Part shown: positions 1-11,573 of the stretch, one piece after another
How the letters are laid out: each line of letters starts with the position of its first letter
How positions within the stretch are numbered: position 1 is the stretch's first letter
Assembly: GCA_018806915.1 (NCBI GenBank)
Contig: JAGKQI010000069.1
Coordinates: 868,001 to 932,000 of the forward strand
Source: Phytophthora colocasiae
Lineage: Eukaryota; Oomycota; Peronosporomycetes; Peronosporales; Peronosporaceae
Length of the DNA: 64,000 bases
Direction: 5' to 3'
Translations under genes and position numbers: made by a program
The notes under the pieces: model-generated
Told to the model about the DNA's origin: nothing
What the model saw: the letters and a program-made list of their open reading frames with translations, nothing else
The model's database searches: none

Positions 1-3000
1 ATGTGCGATCGGGTGGAAGGCCTATTGGAGGCCTGCGATAAGTGGAATCTCTCGATCAGTGTGGCAAAGAGCTTCTGGGGCATGGATAAGGTGGAATATC
101 TCGGACACAAAGTGTCGATCGATGGATTGGAGAGCAAACCCGAAGGACCTGAAGTCTCTGACGGATCTACCATTCCCTGGATCACCTGATCCATGCAATC
201 GTTCCTTGGAAGTTTGAATTACTATAGTCGGTTCATCGAGGATTATGCGATCTATGCATCGGTCCTATATGAACTACGTGAGGTGGAGTTCGCAGAACTG
301 AAGAAGCGACCAGATCTACGAAAGATCATGGATAGCATGGACCTGATCACCAAGATCCCGTCGCGCTTAAGTCGGATCAGGATAGATCGCCAGATATCCC
401 GACTCAAAGAAAGCGATAGTACAACGGATCCTGACTTGGGGCGATGTCTTCACCCTGTTCAAGCGAGATCGGAACCAACCTGGGCCTAAAGACTGGTGAC
501 GAGAGGTGGGGTAGGGCATACAGGGCGTTTACAGCCTTGAAGACCAAGATCGCGTCGACCCCGATCCTTCGCCACTTCGACACGACGAAGTTACCCGTGG
601 TGATCGTGTACGCTAGTGACTGGGCGATTTCCGCCGCACTAATGCAGGAAAACGACCAGATCTACCACCCGGTCGCGTTTGCCAGCCGAACCTTGAAGAC
701 CAACGAGCTGAATTATAATGTTGCCGAAAAGGAGGTGTTAGCTCTACTTCGGATCTTGGATCTACACTACACCTTGTTGGTGGGACGTCGGATCAAGGTC
801 CTAACCCGACACTCGACGCTTGCCTGGCTGTTCAAGTCTGCCGGCCTCCAAGGACGTCTGGGACAATGGTCTGCTTTTCTGTCCCCGTGGACACTCGAGA
901 TCACGAAGTGTACGAAGGGGGAGGATGAAATACTGGGGGCGATCGCAGCTAACATAACGCCCCGATCGGAGATCGACGAAGCTCTGATCGCGATCGCGCC
1001 GCGAAAGGAGCCAAAACGTCGGATCCAGATGCCGATCCCCACTGTAGACCCAGATGAGGAGTTGTGGGTTATAAGTTTCGACGGATCGGCACGCGTGAAA
1101 CGAGGAGGAGGCGCTTTCAGCGCGATCGTGTGGAGTTTACCAGAGTGGAAGGTGATCAAGGCTAGATCGGATTATGCTGAAAGCCTCACTGTCAATGAAG
1201 CGGAATACCGTGGACTCTTGCTAGGTCTTGGCATGATCGCACAGTTAGAACGCCGCCGTTTGGTCGTTTGTGGCGATTCGAATCTGGTAATCCGACAAGT
1301 CCGGGGCGAGATCGACTGCAAGGCGCCAGGATTGACGCTACTGAAACAGAAGGTGCTAGATCACTTGCGGAATTGGGGAGATCACGAGCTGGTCCATGTG
1401 AAGAGAGACTGGAATGGGAGCGCAGATAGCTTGGCGAGTGCCGCGCTGCAGCGAGGAAGCGGGATCGAAGTCCACGATGAGACAGATCGATGCGATCTGA
1501 TCACCCTGAATCGGCTTAATGAGGTGTTGATCCCTCGAGTTGAAGATCGATCTGTGCAAGTGTCGGCAGTAGCCACGCGTGCAGCCCGAGCGCGACCTGG
1601 CGCCGCTGTCTTGCGAGAGGAACTGATCCGGGAGATGCGGGTTGATCGGATCAGGCGAGCCCAGGACGAGGAGGTCTGGATCGCAGGACTAAAGAAGTAC
1701 CTGGCTGGGCAGATCGCGGATCTTACTCGAGCCGAATTCGGATCCTACGCCAAGATCGCCTCCGAGTACGAGGTAGATGAACAAGATCTGTTGTTTTACT
1801 GCCCACCAGGGCCGAGATCAAGAGGTGATCGCGATCGCCTGATGAGACTTGTAGTTCCAGAAACGCTACAGCAGGATGCCCTCCACCACTATCATACGAC
1901 TCTGGAAGGAGGACATCAGGGGATCGGACGCACTTATCAGCGGATCCGAGATCATTTCCACTGGAGGGGATTATATCTGAGCGTACAGCGATACGTAGGC
2001 GAGTGTGTAGATTGTGAGACCGGGAAGGGGAGACCCACGATCCGGGGCGAGTCGCCGGGGAATCTGCAGGCGACATACCCATTCCAGATCATAGCAATGG
2101 ATCACATACCTTCTCTGCCCAGATCCAACAAAGGCAACACCGAACTACTGATCTGGGTCGATCTGTTCACGGGATATGTGATCGCAAAGGCCAGTTCCTC
2201 CCGATCGGCCCAGACCGTCGCGGAATCTTATGAAGAATGCGTGTTCCGCAGATTTGGTGCTAGCGAGATGATCAGGCACGATCGAGAACCGGGTTTCATG
2301 TCCGACTTCTTCAGATCGTTCAATAAGATCCTGGGGCAGCGACAACGGGCGACGATGGCCTACCGGCCGCAAGCCAACGGGACTGCGGAACGGATGGTGT
2401 AAACGGCGACTAGGGCGATCAAGATGTATGTTCAAGATCTCGATCAGAAGGACTGGGATGAATACGCGGAGAGACTGACGTTCGCCATTAATACGGCTCA
2501 CGATCGGGTTCGGGGAGATACCCTCATTACCTGGTACATGGATGGGATCCGAGATCGACGTTGAGGCAACGATCCCGATCGGATCGACCAGACGCCACGA
2601 TCGCGATCCAAGACGGTGGAGGTATCGGGTTCAGAGATACTACCAGCAGTCGCGAGAGCAGGTCAACGCTAGACTACGAGAGGCGATTGCAGATCGAGCC
2701 GATCGGCAACAATGAGGAGGTCGATCCGCATCAGATCGAAGCTGGATCACGAGTTTGGCTATACCTAGATCGTGTGAAGGAAGGGTATGCACGTAAACTC
2801 GCTTACCTTTGGCACGGCCCGTTCCGTGTTGCAGAGAAGCTCAACGAATTCACGATCAAGCTGGAGATCGCGGGATCTGATTACCATATCTTTCCAGTGG
2901 TCCATGTTTCTAAGCTAAAGCTGGTGCGGAATTTTCCGGATCGACCGCGGGTCGAGTTGACTGTGGATGAAGCAGATCGGCTAGATTTCGATGAGATCCT

Positions 3001-3256
3001 CCTTCCGGAGGACAGTTGGGTCCCAGAACTGGATGCCGACGAGTACGAGGTCGAACGGATCTCGGACATGCGAAGTGGGAAACGGACTCGCTACGGCCGG
3101 ATCTATCGTGAATTCCTGGTGCACTGGGTCGGTTATGATGAACCAACTTGGGTCGACGAAGCTGATCTTAACTGTGGAGCCATACTGAGCGCGTTCCTAC
3201 GTGATCATGCTAACCGAAATCGGTTTGGCGTGATGCAGTCGCACGAAGAGGTGTAG
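1..3256 (+). pseudogene. Gypsy copy A, 3' part of pol (RT end, two RNase H domains, integrase, chromodomain)
   Basis: This is the C-terminal two thirds of a Ty3/Gypsy polyprotein, cut by the window edge. It is closely related to the intact pol at 38141-43831. In order it shows the RT thumb, a retroviral-type RNase H (about 560-1000), a second archaeal/plant-type RNase H (about 1060-1460, motif SFDGSA then NEAEYRG and GDSNLVIRQ), an HHCC plus DDE integrase (about 1880-2420), and a C-terminal chromodomain (about 3030-3200). Against the intact copy it has a 2-bp insertion near 133, an internal stop near 189, further frame breaks near 360-490, a CAG-to-TAA stop at 2399-2401 and a 1-bp loss near 2524. 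It is a dead copy. Its GATC content is very high, as in its relatives. Confidence 0.93.
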
Positions 3257-3667
3257 ACGCAGAGAAGGCGACGTGACCGGGTCACAACGCCGAGATCGCG
3301 GATGCTGATCTGGATGTCTATCTGGATCGGATGTGGAGATTTTATATTTTTCGTGGAGATTTTATATTTTTCTTGTATATGCATGTGAAACCGGAGTGAT
3401 TGGATGGAAGGTGTGGAGATTTCGAAGATGCTAAGTGGGATCGAAACTGTGGAGTAAGTATGGAGAAGAAACGCTGGTTTTTGAAGCTGGAAAGATTACG
3501 TGGAATTGAAAAGAGGCTAGGCTGGAGTCAGATCGCGTGGCGAAGTACCGGATCGTGATAGAGGATATGTAAGCGTGCTGACCGACTCGGGCTTCAGCTG
3601 ATCACCTCCGGACTGGTCGAGATCGCGGGATCAGGGAGTCCCAGGAGGTGTAGGTGGAGCAGGCGGG
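3257..3667. other. Spacer between pol and the antisense ORF of copy A
   Basis: No coding capacity is seen. It holds the convergent 3' ends of pol and the antisense ORF. A 20-bp AT-rich unit is tandemly duplicated at 3333-3352 and 3353-3372. A short related AT-rich segment with the word GTATATGCATGTGA occurs downstream of pol in copies B and D, so this is probably a shared pol 3' UTR or termination region. Confidence 0.6.
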
Positions 3668-6193
3668 TTAAACTTGTTTTCGAGCCGTGGGATCTGCCGG
3701 GACGGGTGATCTGCCGGGCCGATCGCGGTAATGGTTGCGCCAAGGGTCCTCCTGATCGCATTCTGCCAACGAAGAGATCAGATCGGTGGGCTCCGGTCGG
3801 TTCAGAGTCGGCTGGGCCAGGTTAGCCATTAGAGAGGCCGATCCGGGGTACCAGTATACCCGATCACGGATAGTAGGGAAGTGCAGGGAAGTAGATCGAG
3901 CAGAAGATCGATGTCCGCCCACATCGCCCTCATCATGGGCAGGAATCGTCCCAACAGCAGCCGCCAACGTTCTCCGGTACGGCTACGCCGTTGCCGACGC
4001 TCGAGGTAATACCGACGGAGATCAGGATCAGCTTCATACATCGCCTTCGTGATCTCGAGATAATGGGTCGATTCCCAGTAGGCCTGCAGGTGATCTGACT
4101 CGAAGGCGGCGTAGGCATCCGCGATCTGCTCCCAGCATGGTTCCAGCACGACGATGTAGACCGAGATCGAAGGTGAGGGGGGCCGGTCGGTTGCGGAGCA
4201 CCTCCCAAGGTCGGGTAGCAAGTAGGGCCTGCACGTTGGGCCCAGTGATCAGGCTAGCCAACCAACCGACCCCGGCTCGGGAAGGGCGATTAGCCGGTGA
4301 TCTCGCGGGGTAGAGGAATCCGGGAGGTAGCAGCAGCCTCTTGGACAATGTGGAGAGGATCATACCGACGATCGCCAAAGTTCCGACGAACATCGGATCC
4401 CACGGGAAGACATCACCAGCCGCAAACTGCCGGACGTTCGCATACCCGGGAATAGACGAGCTGATCGCGAACAGGGGAGGGTGCAGCTGGGGGCGTGGCG
4501 AGCCGCCGGGAGAGCCGCCACCCGGAGATCCCCCACCGGGAGGGCTCCCGCCAGCTGGACTACCCTCGGGACCCTGAGGAGAAGTGATCGGAGTCTGTGG
4601 GGAACTGCCGCCCGGAGGTGTCGGCTGCGCCGGAGGCGTCGATGGAGCAGGCCCCCCTTGATCGCCGGATGCTGGAGGAGGATTTCCATGCCGGCGGTGC
4701 CACGACAGCGATCGGAGTATCGTAGCCCGAAGAGCGTCGTCGGATCCAGCGCCAGAATCCTCCGCGTCATCGTCATGCTCTGGATCGGGTTTACGTTTGG
4801 ACCGATCCGAGCCACCCTTCTTCGGGGAAGGTGCTTCCACGGTCACTTGCGAGGTGGCCTGGGTGCGATCTGCTTCCTCCGCATCCGGCCCAGTCGGGAT
4901 CGCGGGTTCAGGACCCAGATCGAAGGGGTCTGGGCTTTCCTCGTGCTTTTCTTCGAGCTCGGTCGCCTGGGCCTGGCCACCGGGTTGGTCTCCAGCGGGA
5001 ACATCAGGTGGGGCCGCGTCGTGATCGGCCGGGGGAGGCTCCGTCCGCGAGGTCTTGTGCGGGGGCGATGTAGCAGGAGATGGGGGCGGATTCATCTTGA
5101 GCAGCGCGGAGCCGAGACACCATTTCGGTCAGGACGTTGGTGGTCGCCATTACGTCACCTTCTGCCTGATCGTAGTTCTCCTGCAATGCCTGAAGACTCG
5201 CTTCTAACTCCTGCACTTCGGCATGGGTACCGATCAGATCATCCTCTACGACAAACAGAATATGAGTGATCATGGTCAGGTGGAGGGGGATCTAGACTAT
5301 ATGCGCACCTAGACGAGTGGATCGTTGTCGCTCGGCGCTGAGATCCGCCTGTGCTCTGTCACGATCTGCGAACGCTTGGTCTCGTTCCACGAGTAGGCGA
5401 TCCCGCTCCGAAGTGACTCGGTTCAGTTCGGAGTTAGCGTGGGCGAGTTGATCGGTGGCTAGGTCACGTTCACCAGCGATACTGGTCAGGGAAGCGATCG
5501 CTCGGGCGGAGTCCGCCAAGGCTCGATCTCGCTCAGCCAGGGCCAATCGGGTGGGAGCCCCTGTCGAAGGCGTGGGGCTGGAATCCAGTTGGAGATGTGC
5601 AAGATCAGCCGAGATCCGGTTGTAGCTGGCCTTGGCAGTGATGGAGTCTTGCTTCGCCTCAGCCAGATCGCAAGCTTGTATCGGGGCTTCCGCTTGGATT
5701 TCCTGGATGTCGTTGGTGGCTTGTTCCACCTCTTCGGTCAGACGATCCCTGTCCTCTGTAGCTCGATCTAGGTCTGCCTGGGCAGAGTTGAGACGCCGCG
5801 CGAACTCGTTGCGTTCCGATCGGAGCTGGTGAACCTGCATACGCAATCCATCGAGATCAGAGGCTTCCTCCGCGAGATCAGCGATCTCGCGCTCCAGACG
5901 CGCAATCTCGCCCTGCTGGTCTGCCCGGAACCGCTCCATGGCGTCGACATGCGCCCGAAGTTCCATGGCTTCACGACTTAGTTGATCACGTTCGCGCACC
6001 AGGCGATCCCACCCTGACTGCCCGGCATCGGCCCAGCCTCATCGGATGAGAGCGGGCGTGCGTGGTCTGGAGCCGGACCCGACGAACGTCGCGAGATGTC
6101 GGAATGGGGAGATGGCGGACCGTCGGGGGATCTTGGGGAATCGGGAGGTGTAGGCAAATAATCGCTCCCGGGATCACTTCCTTGCTGGCTCAT
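3668..6193 (-). pseudogene. Antisense accessory ORF of Gypsy copy A (coiled-coil protein, broken)
   Basis: This reading frame runs opposite to pol and lies between pol and the 3' LTR. The best start is the ATG at 6193, 126 bp inside the LTR edge. It encodes a Ser/Pro-rich N-terminus, a long coiled coil with repeated ERDxA/ADRDRA-type heptads (about 5990-5000), a Pro/Gly/Ser-rich linker with GGGSPGG repeats, and a conserved C-terminal globular region (about 4500-3670) with the motifs SSIPGY, PWDP, KRLLLPPGFLYP and LITGPNV. The same arrangement is seen in copy D (34207-36954), and its C-terminal part in copy B. Frame breaks near 6010, 5290, 5095 and 4030 show it is not intact here. The function is unknown; a structural or capsid-associated role is a guess. 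Confidence 0.75.
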
Positions 6194-6306
6194 GGAGACT
6201 GGAAGGGATCCGTTGGTGGTGGTCGAAGTGTTGTCGGGGTGACTTGTGCCTTGGGCTGAAGATTGAGAATGAGACCTGAAGTGGACCGAGACGGACCAAC
6301 TTGCAG

Positions 6307-6318
6307 GCTGGGGGCGGA
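6307..6318 (+). other. Polypurine tract of Gypsy copy A
   Basis: GCTGGGGGCGGA sits directly 5' of the LTR start. The same 12 bases abut the 3' LTR of element D (complement of 34104-34115), which identifies it as the plus-strand primer for this family. Confidence 0.8.
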
Positions 6319-7651
6319 TGTGGTGAAGCGCGAATAAGAAATCCGAGAAAGGCAACGTCAGGCCCTAAGAGAGTCGGATCAAGCGACAGGGGCCTCTGGC
6401 GAAGCAAGATGTCAGTTGATGACCCCAGATTGCGCGAACGATGGCTGACGAATGGATCCAGATCGATGTTCGTCTGGATCTCGCCAGCGATGAATGGATG
6501 GCGTCTTGGTCAAGTGAGACTAAGTGATTGGAGAACCCGTCGTGCGGTCCCGCGTGGCGGCTCAGGGTCGGAGGAGAAAAGGGCGCCTTGCCTGAGGTCG
6601 CATGAGAAGGAGATCAAGGCGGCAGAGGGTCGGGATCGGTGTGATCTATGGTGGGCCGGTGACAACATAACCGTGAGATGCTGCCGAGGGGACCTGATGG
6701 CAGTGTTAGTCGCGTGGGGAGTGGTGATCAAGTCTGGGAAGCTCAAGACCTGGAATGTCGACGACGCAGGCACGCGAGATCAAGTATGAAGGCTGCTGAT
6801 CGGGATCTTTGTTCAAGACGGTGGACCAAGATCGATGACCGAGATGGTTGATCGAGATCGGCTGATCGGCTGATCGGCTGATCGCCAGATCGGCAGATCG
6901 AGATCGCGATCAGGGGTTAGGTGAGATCAAGATCGAAGATCGGAAGGGCAGCTGTGTAGCCGGATGTCAGGTAATCGTAGGATAGCAGATGAGGATGGGG
7001 CTAGTAGACATAGGAATAACCATAAACAGAATCGAATTTGCTCTGGACATCACAAGTGCCTTCGTTCAAGACCGGAACTGGGAATTACATTGGCCCCCCG
7101 GCATCAAGAAGGTAAGGAGAAGAGATCTAGCATAGAGGTTAATTCTGGATAATACATTGGCCAGTTTTACCCTATCTAGTGATCTATCCTTTACGTGCGA
7201 ACTACGGATCGGAAGGAATTGGCTGCTTGGCCTGACGATCTCGTCGACTCTCAACCCATCAAGACACCCGCTATAGGAAGCGGCAAGAATCGTAAAGGAA
7301 GGGATCAGATCCCGAACATTGGACCTTTGGAAGACCTGGATCGAAGACCAGGTGACCGGATCAAGGCTCGAGAACTCGCCTGTAACCCGGATCAACCCCT
7401 CCGAGGTAGATTGAAGTATTCCCACGCTATCTCACACCCCCTACGTCACCCAAGACATTCTTCTCGTCCCAAGACATCTTCAGAAGTCACCTGGAAGAGC
7501 GTAACCCGCCTACCGACGGGTACACAAGGTGAACACTACACGCAGCAAGATCTCGGATCATCGAGGGACCCCCTCCGTTAGTCGGTGTCTGGGCGCAAGT
7601 GGCGATTGCGATCGGCCTCAACCAGATTTTGGCAAGATCCGCTCCACCACA
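6319..7651 (+). repeat. 3' LTR of Gypsy copy A
   Basis: The LTR begins TGTGGTG and ends CACCACA, and the polypurine tract precedes it. Its 3' half (about 7070-7651) matches the LTRs of element D. It contains a short array of the 8-mer GATCGGCT near 6860-6890 and is rich in GATC. Its first 452 bp recur in inverted orientation immediately after it. It has an open frame (6301-6789) that I do not regard as a gene. Confidence 0.85.
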
Positions 7652-8104
7652 CCTGCGTCGTCGACATTCCAGGTCTTGAGCTTCCCAGACTTGATCACCA
7701 CTCCCCACGCGACTAACACTGCCATCAGGTCCCCTCGGCAGCATCTCACGGTTATGTTGTCACCGGCCCACCATAGATCACACCGATCCCGACCCTCTGC
7801 CGCCTTGATCTCCTTCTCATGCGACCTCAGGCAAGGCGCCCTTTTCTCCTCCGACCCTGAGCCGCCACGCGGGACCGCACGACGGGTTCTCCAATCACTT
7901 AGTCTCACTTGACCAAGACGCCATCCATTCATCGCTGGCGAGATCCAGACGAACATCGATCTGGATCCATTCGTCAGCCATCGTTCGCGCAATCTGGGGC
8001 CATCAACTGACATCTTGCTTCGCCAGAGGCCCCTGTCGCTTGATCCGACTCTCTTAGGGCCTGACGTTGCCTTTTCTCGGATTTCTTATTCGCGCTTCAC
8101 CACA
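7652..8104 (-). repeat. Inverted fragment: first 453 bp of an A-type LTR
   Basis: Read on the minus strand this begins TGTGGTGAAGCG at 8104. It is almost identical to 6319-6770 and stops at the matching base. It therefore forms a long inverted repeat with the start of the neighbouring LTR, separated by 881 bp. It is either the truncated LTR of another element on the minus strand or the product of a local inverted duplication. Confidence 0.85.
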
Positions 8105-8680
8105 GCTGCATAGCAGTAGGAGGTAGGTAAGCTCCTCCTGAGCGACAGCTTAGCTGTCTGGTGCTCGTTGTCGTGTCTATGACTGTGCTAAGCACGTGTA
8201 TTCACAAGACACAGTGTCTGTGACACATAGTGGCGCTTGCGCCTGCTTCAAGGACAACTTGGGCATCAAGCCCTGCACACAGTGCTTATCCGAGGGTCAC
8301 ATTAACTGTGAAGCGAGTGGGCCCCACTGCTGTGTGGTTCGTGGAACCGTTGGTAGCTTGGAAGACTTGCCCTGTGGATCACCGATCCAGTAGTATCATA
8401 GATACGCCACCTGTGGCCTTCTTTCCATGACCGTAGAGCCCCTTGACTCGAGCCAGTAGGCTCCTATGCTTGGTAAGCATTGGGCCCAAGTGTGTACCAA
8501 GTGGCATCGCATACGGAGGCGTGTAACACGCACGAGAGACAGCGCCGTCCGCGCAAGGCAAGGTGCCGTGGCCATCGGCCGATAATCGCGTCGTGTGTTT
8601 ACACTTTCCGGATACGGTATCCGGAATCTTGGTGGGGGAGAGTGTAACGGGGATGTTACACGAATGTTTCTCGTTGGTGT
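8105..8680 (+). mobile_element. Fragment of a hairpin-type Gypsy element (internal 3' end and start of LTR)
   Basis: The segment has the same texture as element H: dense short perfect hairpins such as GACAGCTTAGCTGTC and CCGGATACGGTATCCGG. Near its end a purine-rich tract (GGTGGGGGAGAG) is followed at 8643 by TGTAACGGGG, the LTR start of the H family. It then breaks off about 40 bp into the LTR, at the junction with Gypsy copy B. A small Cys-rich open frame (8196-8393) lies inside but has no recognisable domain. Confidence 0.6.
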
Positions 8681-8682
8681 GT

Positions 8683-10740
8683 GTCGATACGGCAAAGATG
8701 CCTGTGGTGATCGTGTATGCCAGCGACTGGGCGATCTCCGCTGCGTTGACGCAAGAACATGACCAGATCTACCACCCGGTCGCGTTCGCCAGCCGAACCC
8801 TGAAAACGAACGACCTGAACTACAATGTCGCAGAGAAAGAAGTGTTATCCCTGCTACGGATCATAAACTGTATTACAACATGTTGGTGGGTCGCCGGATC
8901 AAGGTCTTGACCCGGCATTCCACCCTTGCCTGGTTGTTCAAGTCAGCTGGTCTCCAGGGGCGCCTAGGTCAATGGTCTGCACTCCTATCCCCATGGTCGC
9001 TTGAGATCACGAAATGTACGAAAGGAGAAGACGAGATACTGGGGGCGTTCGCGGCCAGCATGACGCCCAGAACGAAGGTCGACGACGCCCTGATCGCAAT
9101 CGCACCCCTTAAGGAACCCAAGCGCCGGATCCAATCCCCAGTGCCCACGGTGGGTCAAGATGAAGAGTTGTAGGTGTTAAGTTTCGACGGATCTGCCCGG
9201 GTCAAACGAGGCGGGGGCACTTTCAGTGCGATCGTGTGGAGTGGAGTATCCCTGGTTGGAAGGTGACTGAGGTTAGATCCGGCTACGCCGAAGGCCTTAC
9301 GGTCAACGAGGCAGAATACAACGGGCTCCTCCTAGGACTCGATATGCTCGCAGGTCGGGATCGTCGTCGCCTGGTAATCTGTGGTGACTCAAATCTCGTG
9401 ATCCGTCAAGTTCGTGGCGAGATCGATTGTAAGGCGCTAGGATTAACGATATTGAAACAGAGGACACTGTTCATGTGAAGAGAGACTGGAACGGGAGTGC
9501 AGACAGCCTGGCAAGCGCAGCTCTACAACGCCAAGGCGGGATCGAGGTCCATGACGATGCAGATCAGCAGGATCTAGTCACCTTAAATCGACTAGATGAG
9601 ATCCTGATCCCCAAGACCGAAGACCCGGTGGTCCGAGTGTCCGCAGTAACTACGCGGGCCGCTCGAGGGAGGGTGGATGCCGCCGTCCTACAAGAAGAGT
9701 TGGTCCGATAAATGAGGATCGATCGAATCAAGCGGGCGCAGGACGAAGAAACTTGGATCGCAGGATTTAAGAAATACCTGATCGGGCCGATCACGGGCAT
9801 CACCCAAGCAGAATCACGATCCTTTAGCAAGACCGCGTCCGACTACGACGTAGACGAACACGATCTGCTTTTCTACTGTCCTTCAACGCCGAGGTCAGAC
9901 GCCGATCGGGACCGACTGATGAAGCTGGTGATCCCTGAAACTCTACAACAGGACGTCCTTCACCATTATCATACGACTCTCGAAGGCGGACACCAGGGAA
10001 TCGGGTGTACCTACCAACGGATCCGGAGTCGGGGACTTTATCATAGCATGCAGAGGTATGTGGGGGAATGTGTGGATTGCGAGACGGGAAAAGGTAGACC
10101 TACTATCCAAGGCGAATCCCCAGGGAATTTGCAAGCGACTTCCCGTTCCAGATTATAGCAATGGACCATATACCGTCCTTGCCCAGATCCGATAAGGGCA
10201 ACACCGAGTTGCAGATCGGGGTCGATCTGTTCTCGGGATATGTGATTGGCAAGGCCAGTTCCTCTCGATCCGCCCAGACGATCGCGGAATCTTATGAGGA
10301 GTGTGTGTTCCGAAGGTTTGGTGCCAGCGAGATCATCCGACACGAGCCGGGTTTCATGTCCGACTTCTTCCGATCCTTCAACAGAATATTGGGGCAACGG
10401 CAGCGAGCGACTATGGCATATCGCCCCCAAGCCAATGGAACAGCAGAGCGAATGGTACAGACGGCAACGAGGACGATCAAGATGTATGTCCAGGATCTTG
10501 ATCAGAAGGACTGGAATGAGTACGCTGAGCGGTTAACGTTCGCGATCAACACCGCCCACGACCGGATCCGGGGAGATACTCCTCATTGTCTGCTACACGG
10601 GTGGGATCCGAGATCGACGTTGGAGGCTACGATACCAGTTGGGTCCACCAGGCATCACGATCGTGATCCTCGTCGATGGCGATATAGGGTCCAAAGATAC
10701 TATCAGCATTCACGGGAACAAGTCAATGCCTGATTGCGGG
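8683..10740 (+). pseudogene. Gypsy copy B, pol part 1 (RNase H domains to integrase)
   Basis: This is a decayed relative of pol in element D, entered abruptly inside the first RNase H domain (FDTAKMPVV region). It continues through the second, archaeal-type RNase H (SFDGSARV, NEAEYNG, GDSNLVIRQV), the HHCC finger (HHYHTTLEGGHQG, CVDCETGKG) and the DDE core (MDHIPSLPR; TAERMV at about 10445). Frame breaks occur near 8870, 9170, 9230, 9470, 9710 and 10140. The sequence stops at 10740, where element H inserted. It resumes at 24553 in the same frame (QVNA, stop, LREAV), which shows B is the older element. Confidence 0.92.
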
Positions 10741-11200
10741 TGTAACGGGGTTACACGTACAAGTGGTTGTACCACTTGTAACTCTAACAGTTAGGATAAC
10801 TGTTAGAGGTTGGAAATGGGCCTCAGACCTTGGTGTGCTGTACACACCAAAAGGATACATGGGCGAACCACATTATTGGGTGGTTCGTGTGCATTTGTGC
10901 ATATTATTGGTAGAAAGTAACGGATTTCTACCAATCACTGAGCAGAGTTTCTGCCAACCACACGTTGGCAGACCCTTTAGAAATAGATAACAAACAGTTT
11001 TAGGAGGTCCATAATTGGCTTATGCCAAATTCAATAACAGTTCTCATTTTACGGTATTTTGCAGTTAATTTAGTTATATTTGATTTAATTATACTTATTT
11101 AAATAAGTATACTTAAATTAAGTCTATTCTAATTGCACGCTTCCTCATACACGTAAGCGCACGTGTACGCCATCTAATAGGTCTAGGTAGACCCATTACA
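10741..11200 (+). repeat. 5' LTR of element H
   Basis: It starts TGTAACGGGG and ends CCCATTACA. It is 460 bp long, against 458 bp for the 3' copy. By eye the only differences are single-base run-length changes (GGGG/GGG and AAAA/AAA). Hairpins such as CTGCCAACCACACGTTGGCA fill its first half. The last part is AT-rich (about 11050-11120). Confidence 0.93.
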
Positions 11201-11202
11201 CC

Positions 11203-11220
11203 TGGTAGCACTTTGTAGTC
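11203..11220 (+). other. Primer binding site of element H
   Basis: TGGTAGCACTTTGTAGTC lies two bases after the LTR end. It begins with TGG, the complement of a tRNA 3' CCA, so a full tRNA 3' end is the expected primer. I cannot assign the tRNA. It differs from the PBS shared by elements D and E. Confidence 0.65.
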
Positions 11221-11336
11221 CGTCCCACGACCGACTGCTGTTCGTTCGTATGGAGTCATACGAACGCGGGGTAGAGAACTCCCCAATGGATGAGGGATCC
11301 GCTGGGACCCCTCACATGTCCGTGACGCGCATGGAC

Positions 11337-11506
11337 TGTTGGAAAGTGTACCCACTTTTGCTACAGAAGTTGAAGTTGCCGTTGCAAGAGTGATGGTAGA
11401 AAGTCCGCGTCCCGCGGCACTTAGTTGTATGTCAGTCTCAGATTTACCTTCTATCTAACAAGTTGACGTCTTTGCATTAAGACATCTCCCAGTGCTCACT
11501 CCGTTA
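11337..11506 (+). repeat. 5' LTR of the Copia element
   Basis: It starts TGTTGGAAAGTG and ends CTCCGTTA. It is identical by eye to 16640-16809. If the TSD is taken as ATGGAC instead of TGGAC, the LTR is one base shorter. Confidence 0.9.
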
Positions 11507-11520
11507 GGGTTATGAGCCCA
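11507..11520 (+). other. Copia primer binding site (half-tRNA type)
   Basis: GGGTTATGAGCCCA follows the LTR directly. It does not begin with TGG. Its complement, TGGGCTCATAACCC, has the form of an initiator tRNA-Met anticodon stem-loop with a CAT anticodon. This fits priming by a cleaved half-tRNA, as known for Drosophila copia and some other Copia lineages. Confidence 0.7.
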
Positions 11521-11573
11521 AACCACGTTGCGTCCAAGAGAACACGATCGTAAGAGAATCAAGAGCAGTAGCG

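Noticed and set aside
6301..6789. Open frame of 162 codons with an apparently conserved inverted counterpart at 7618-8013
   Set aside because: Both lie in the two inverted LTR arms, so their similarity is DNA duplication. The frame has no domain and no support as a gene.
8196..8393. Small Cys-rich ORF resembling a secreted effector
   Set aside because: It has no signal peptide, lies in a hairpin-rich retroelement fragment, and an overlapping frame of equal length exists.
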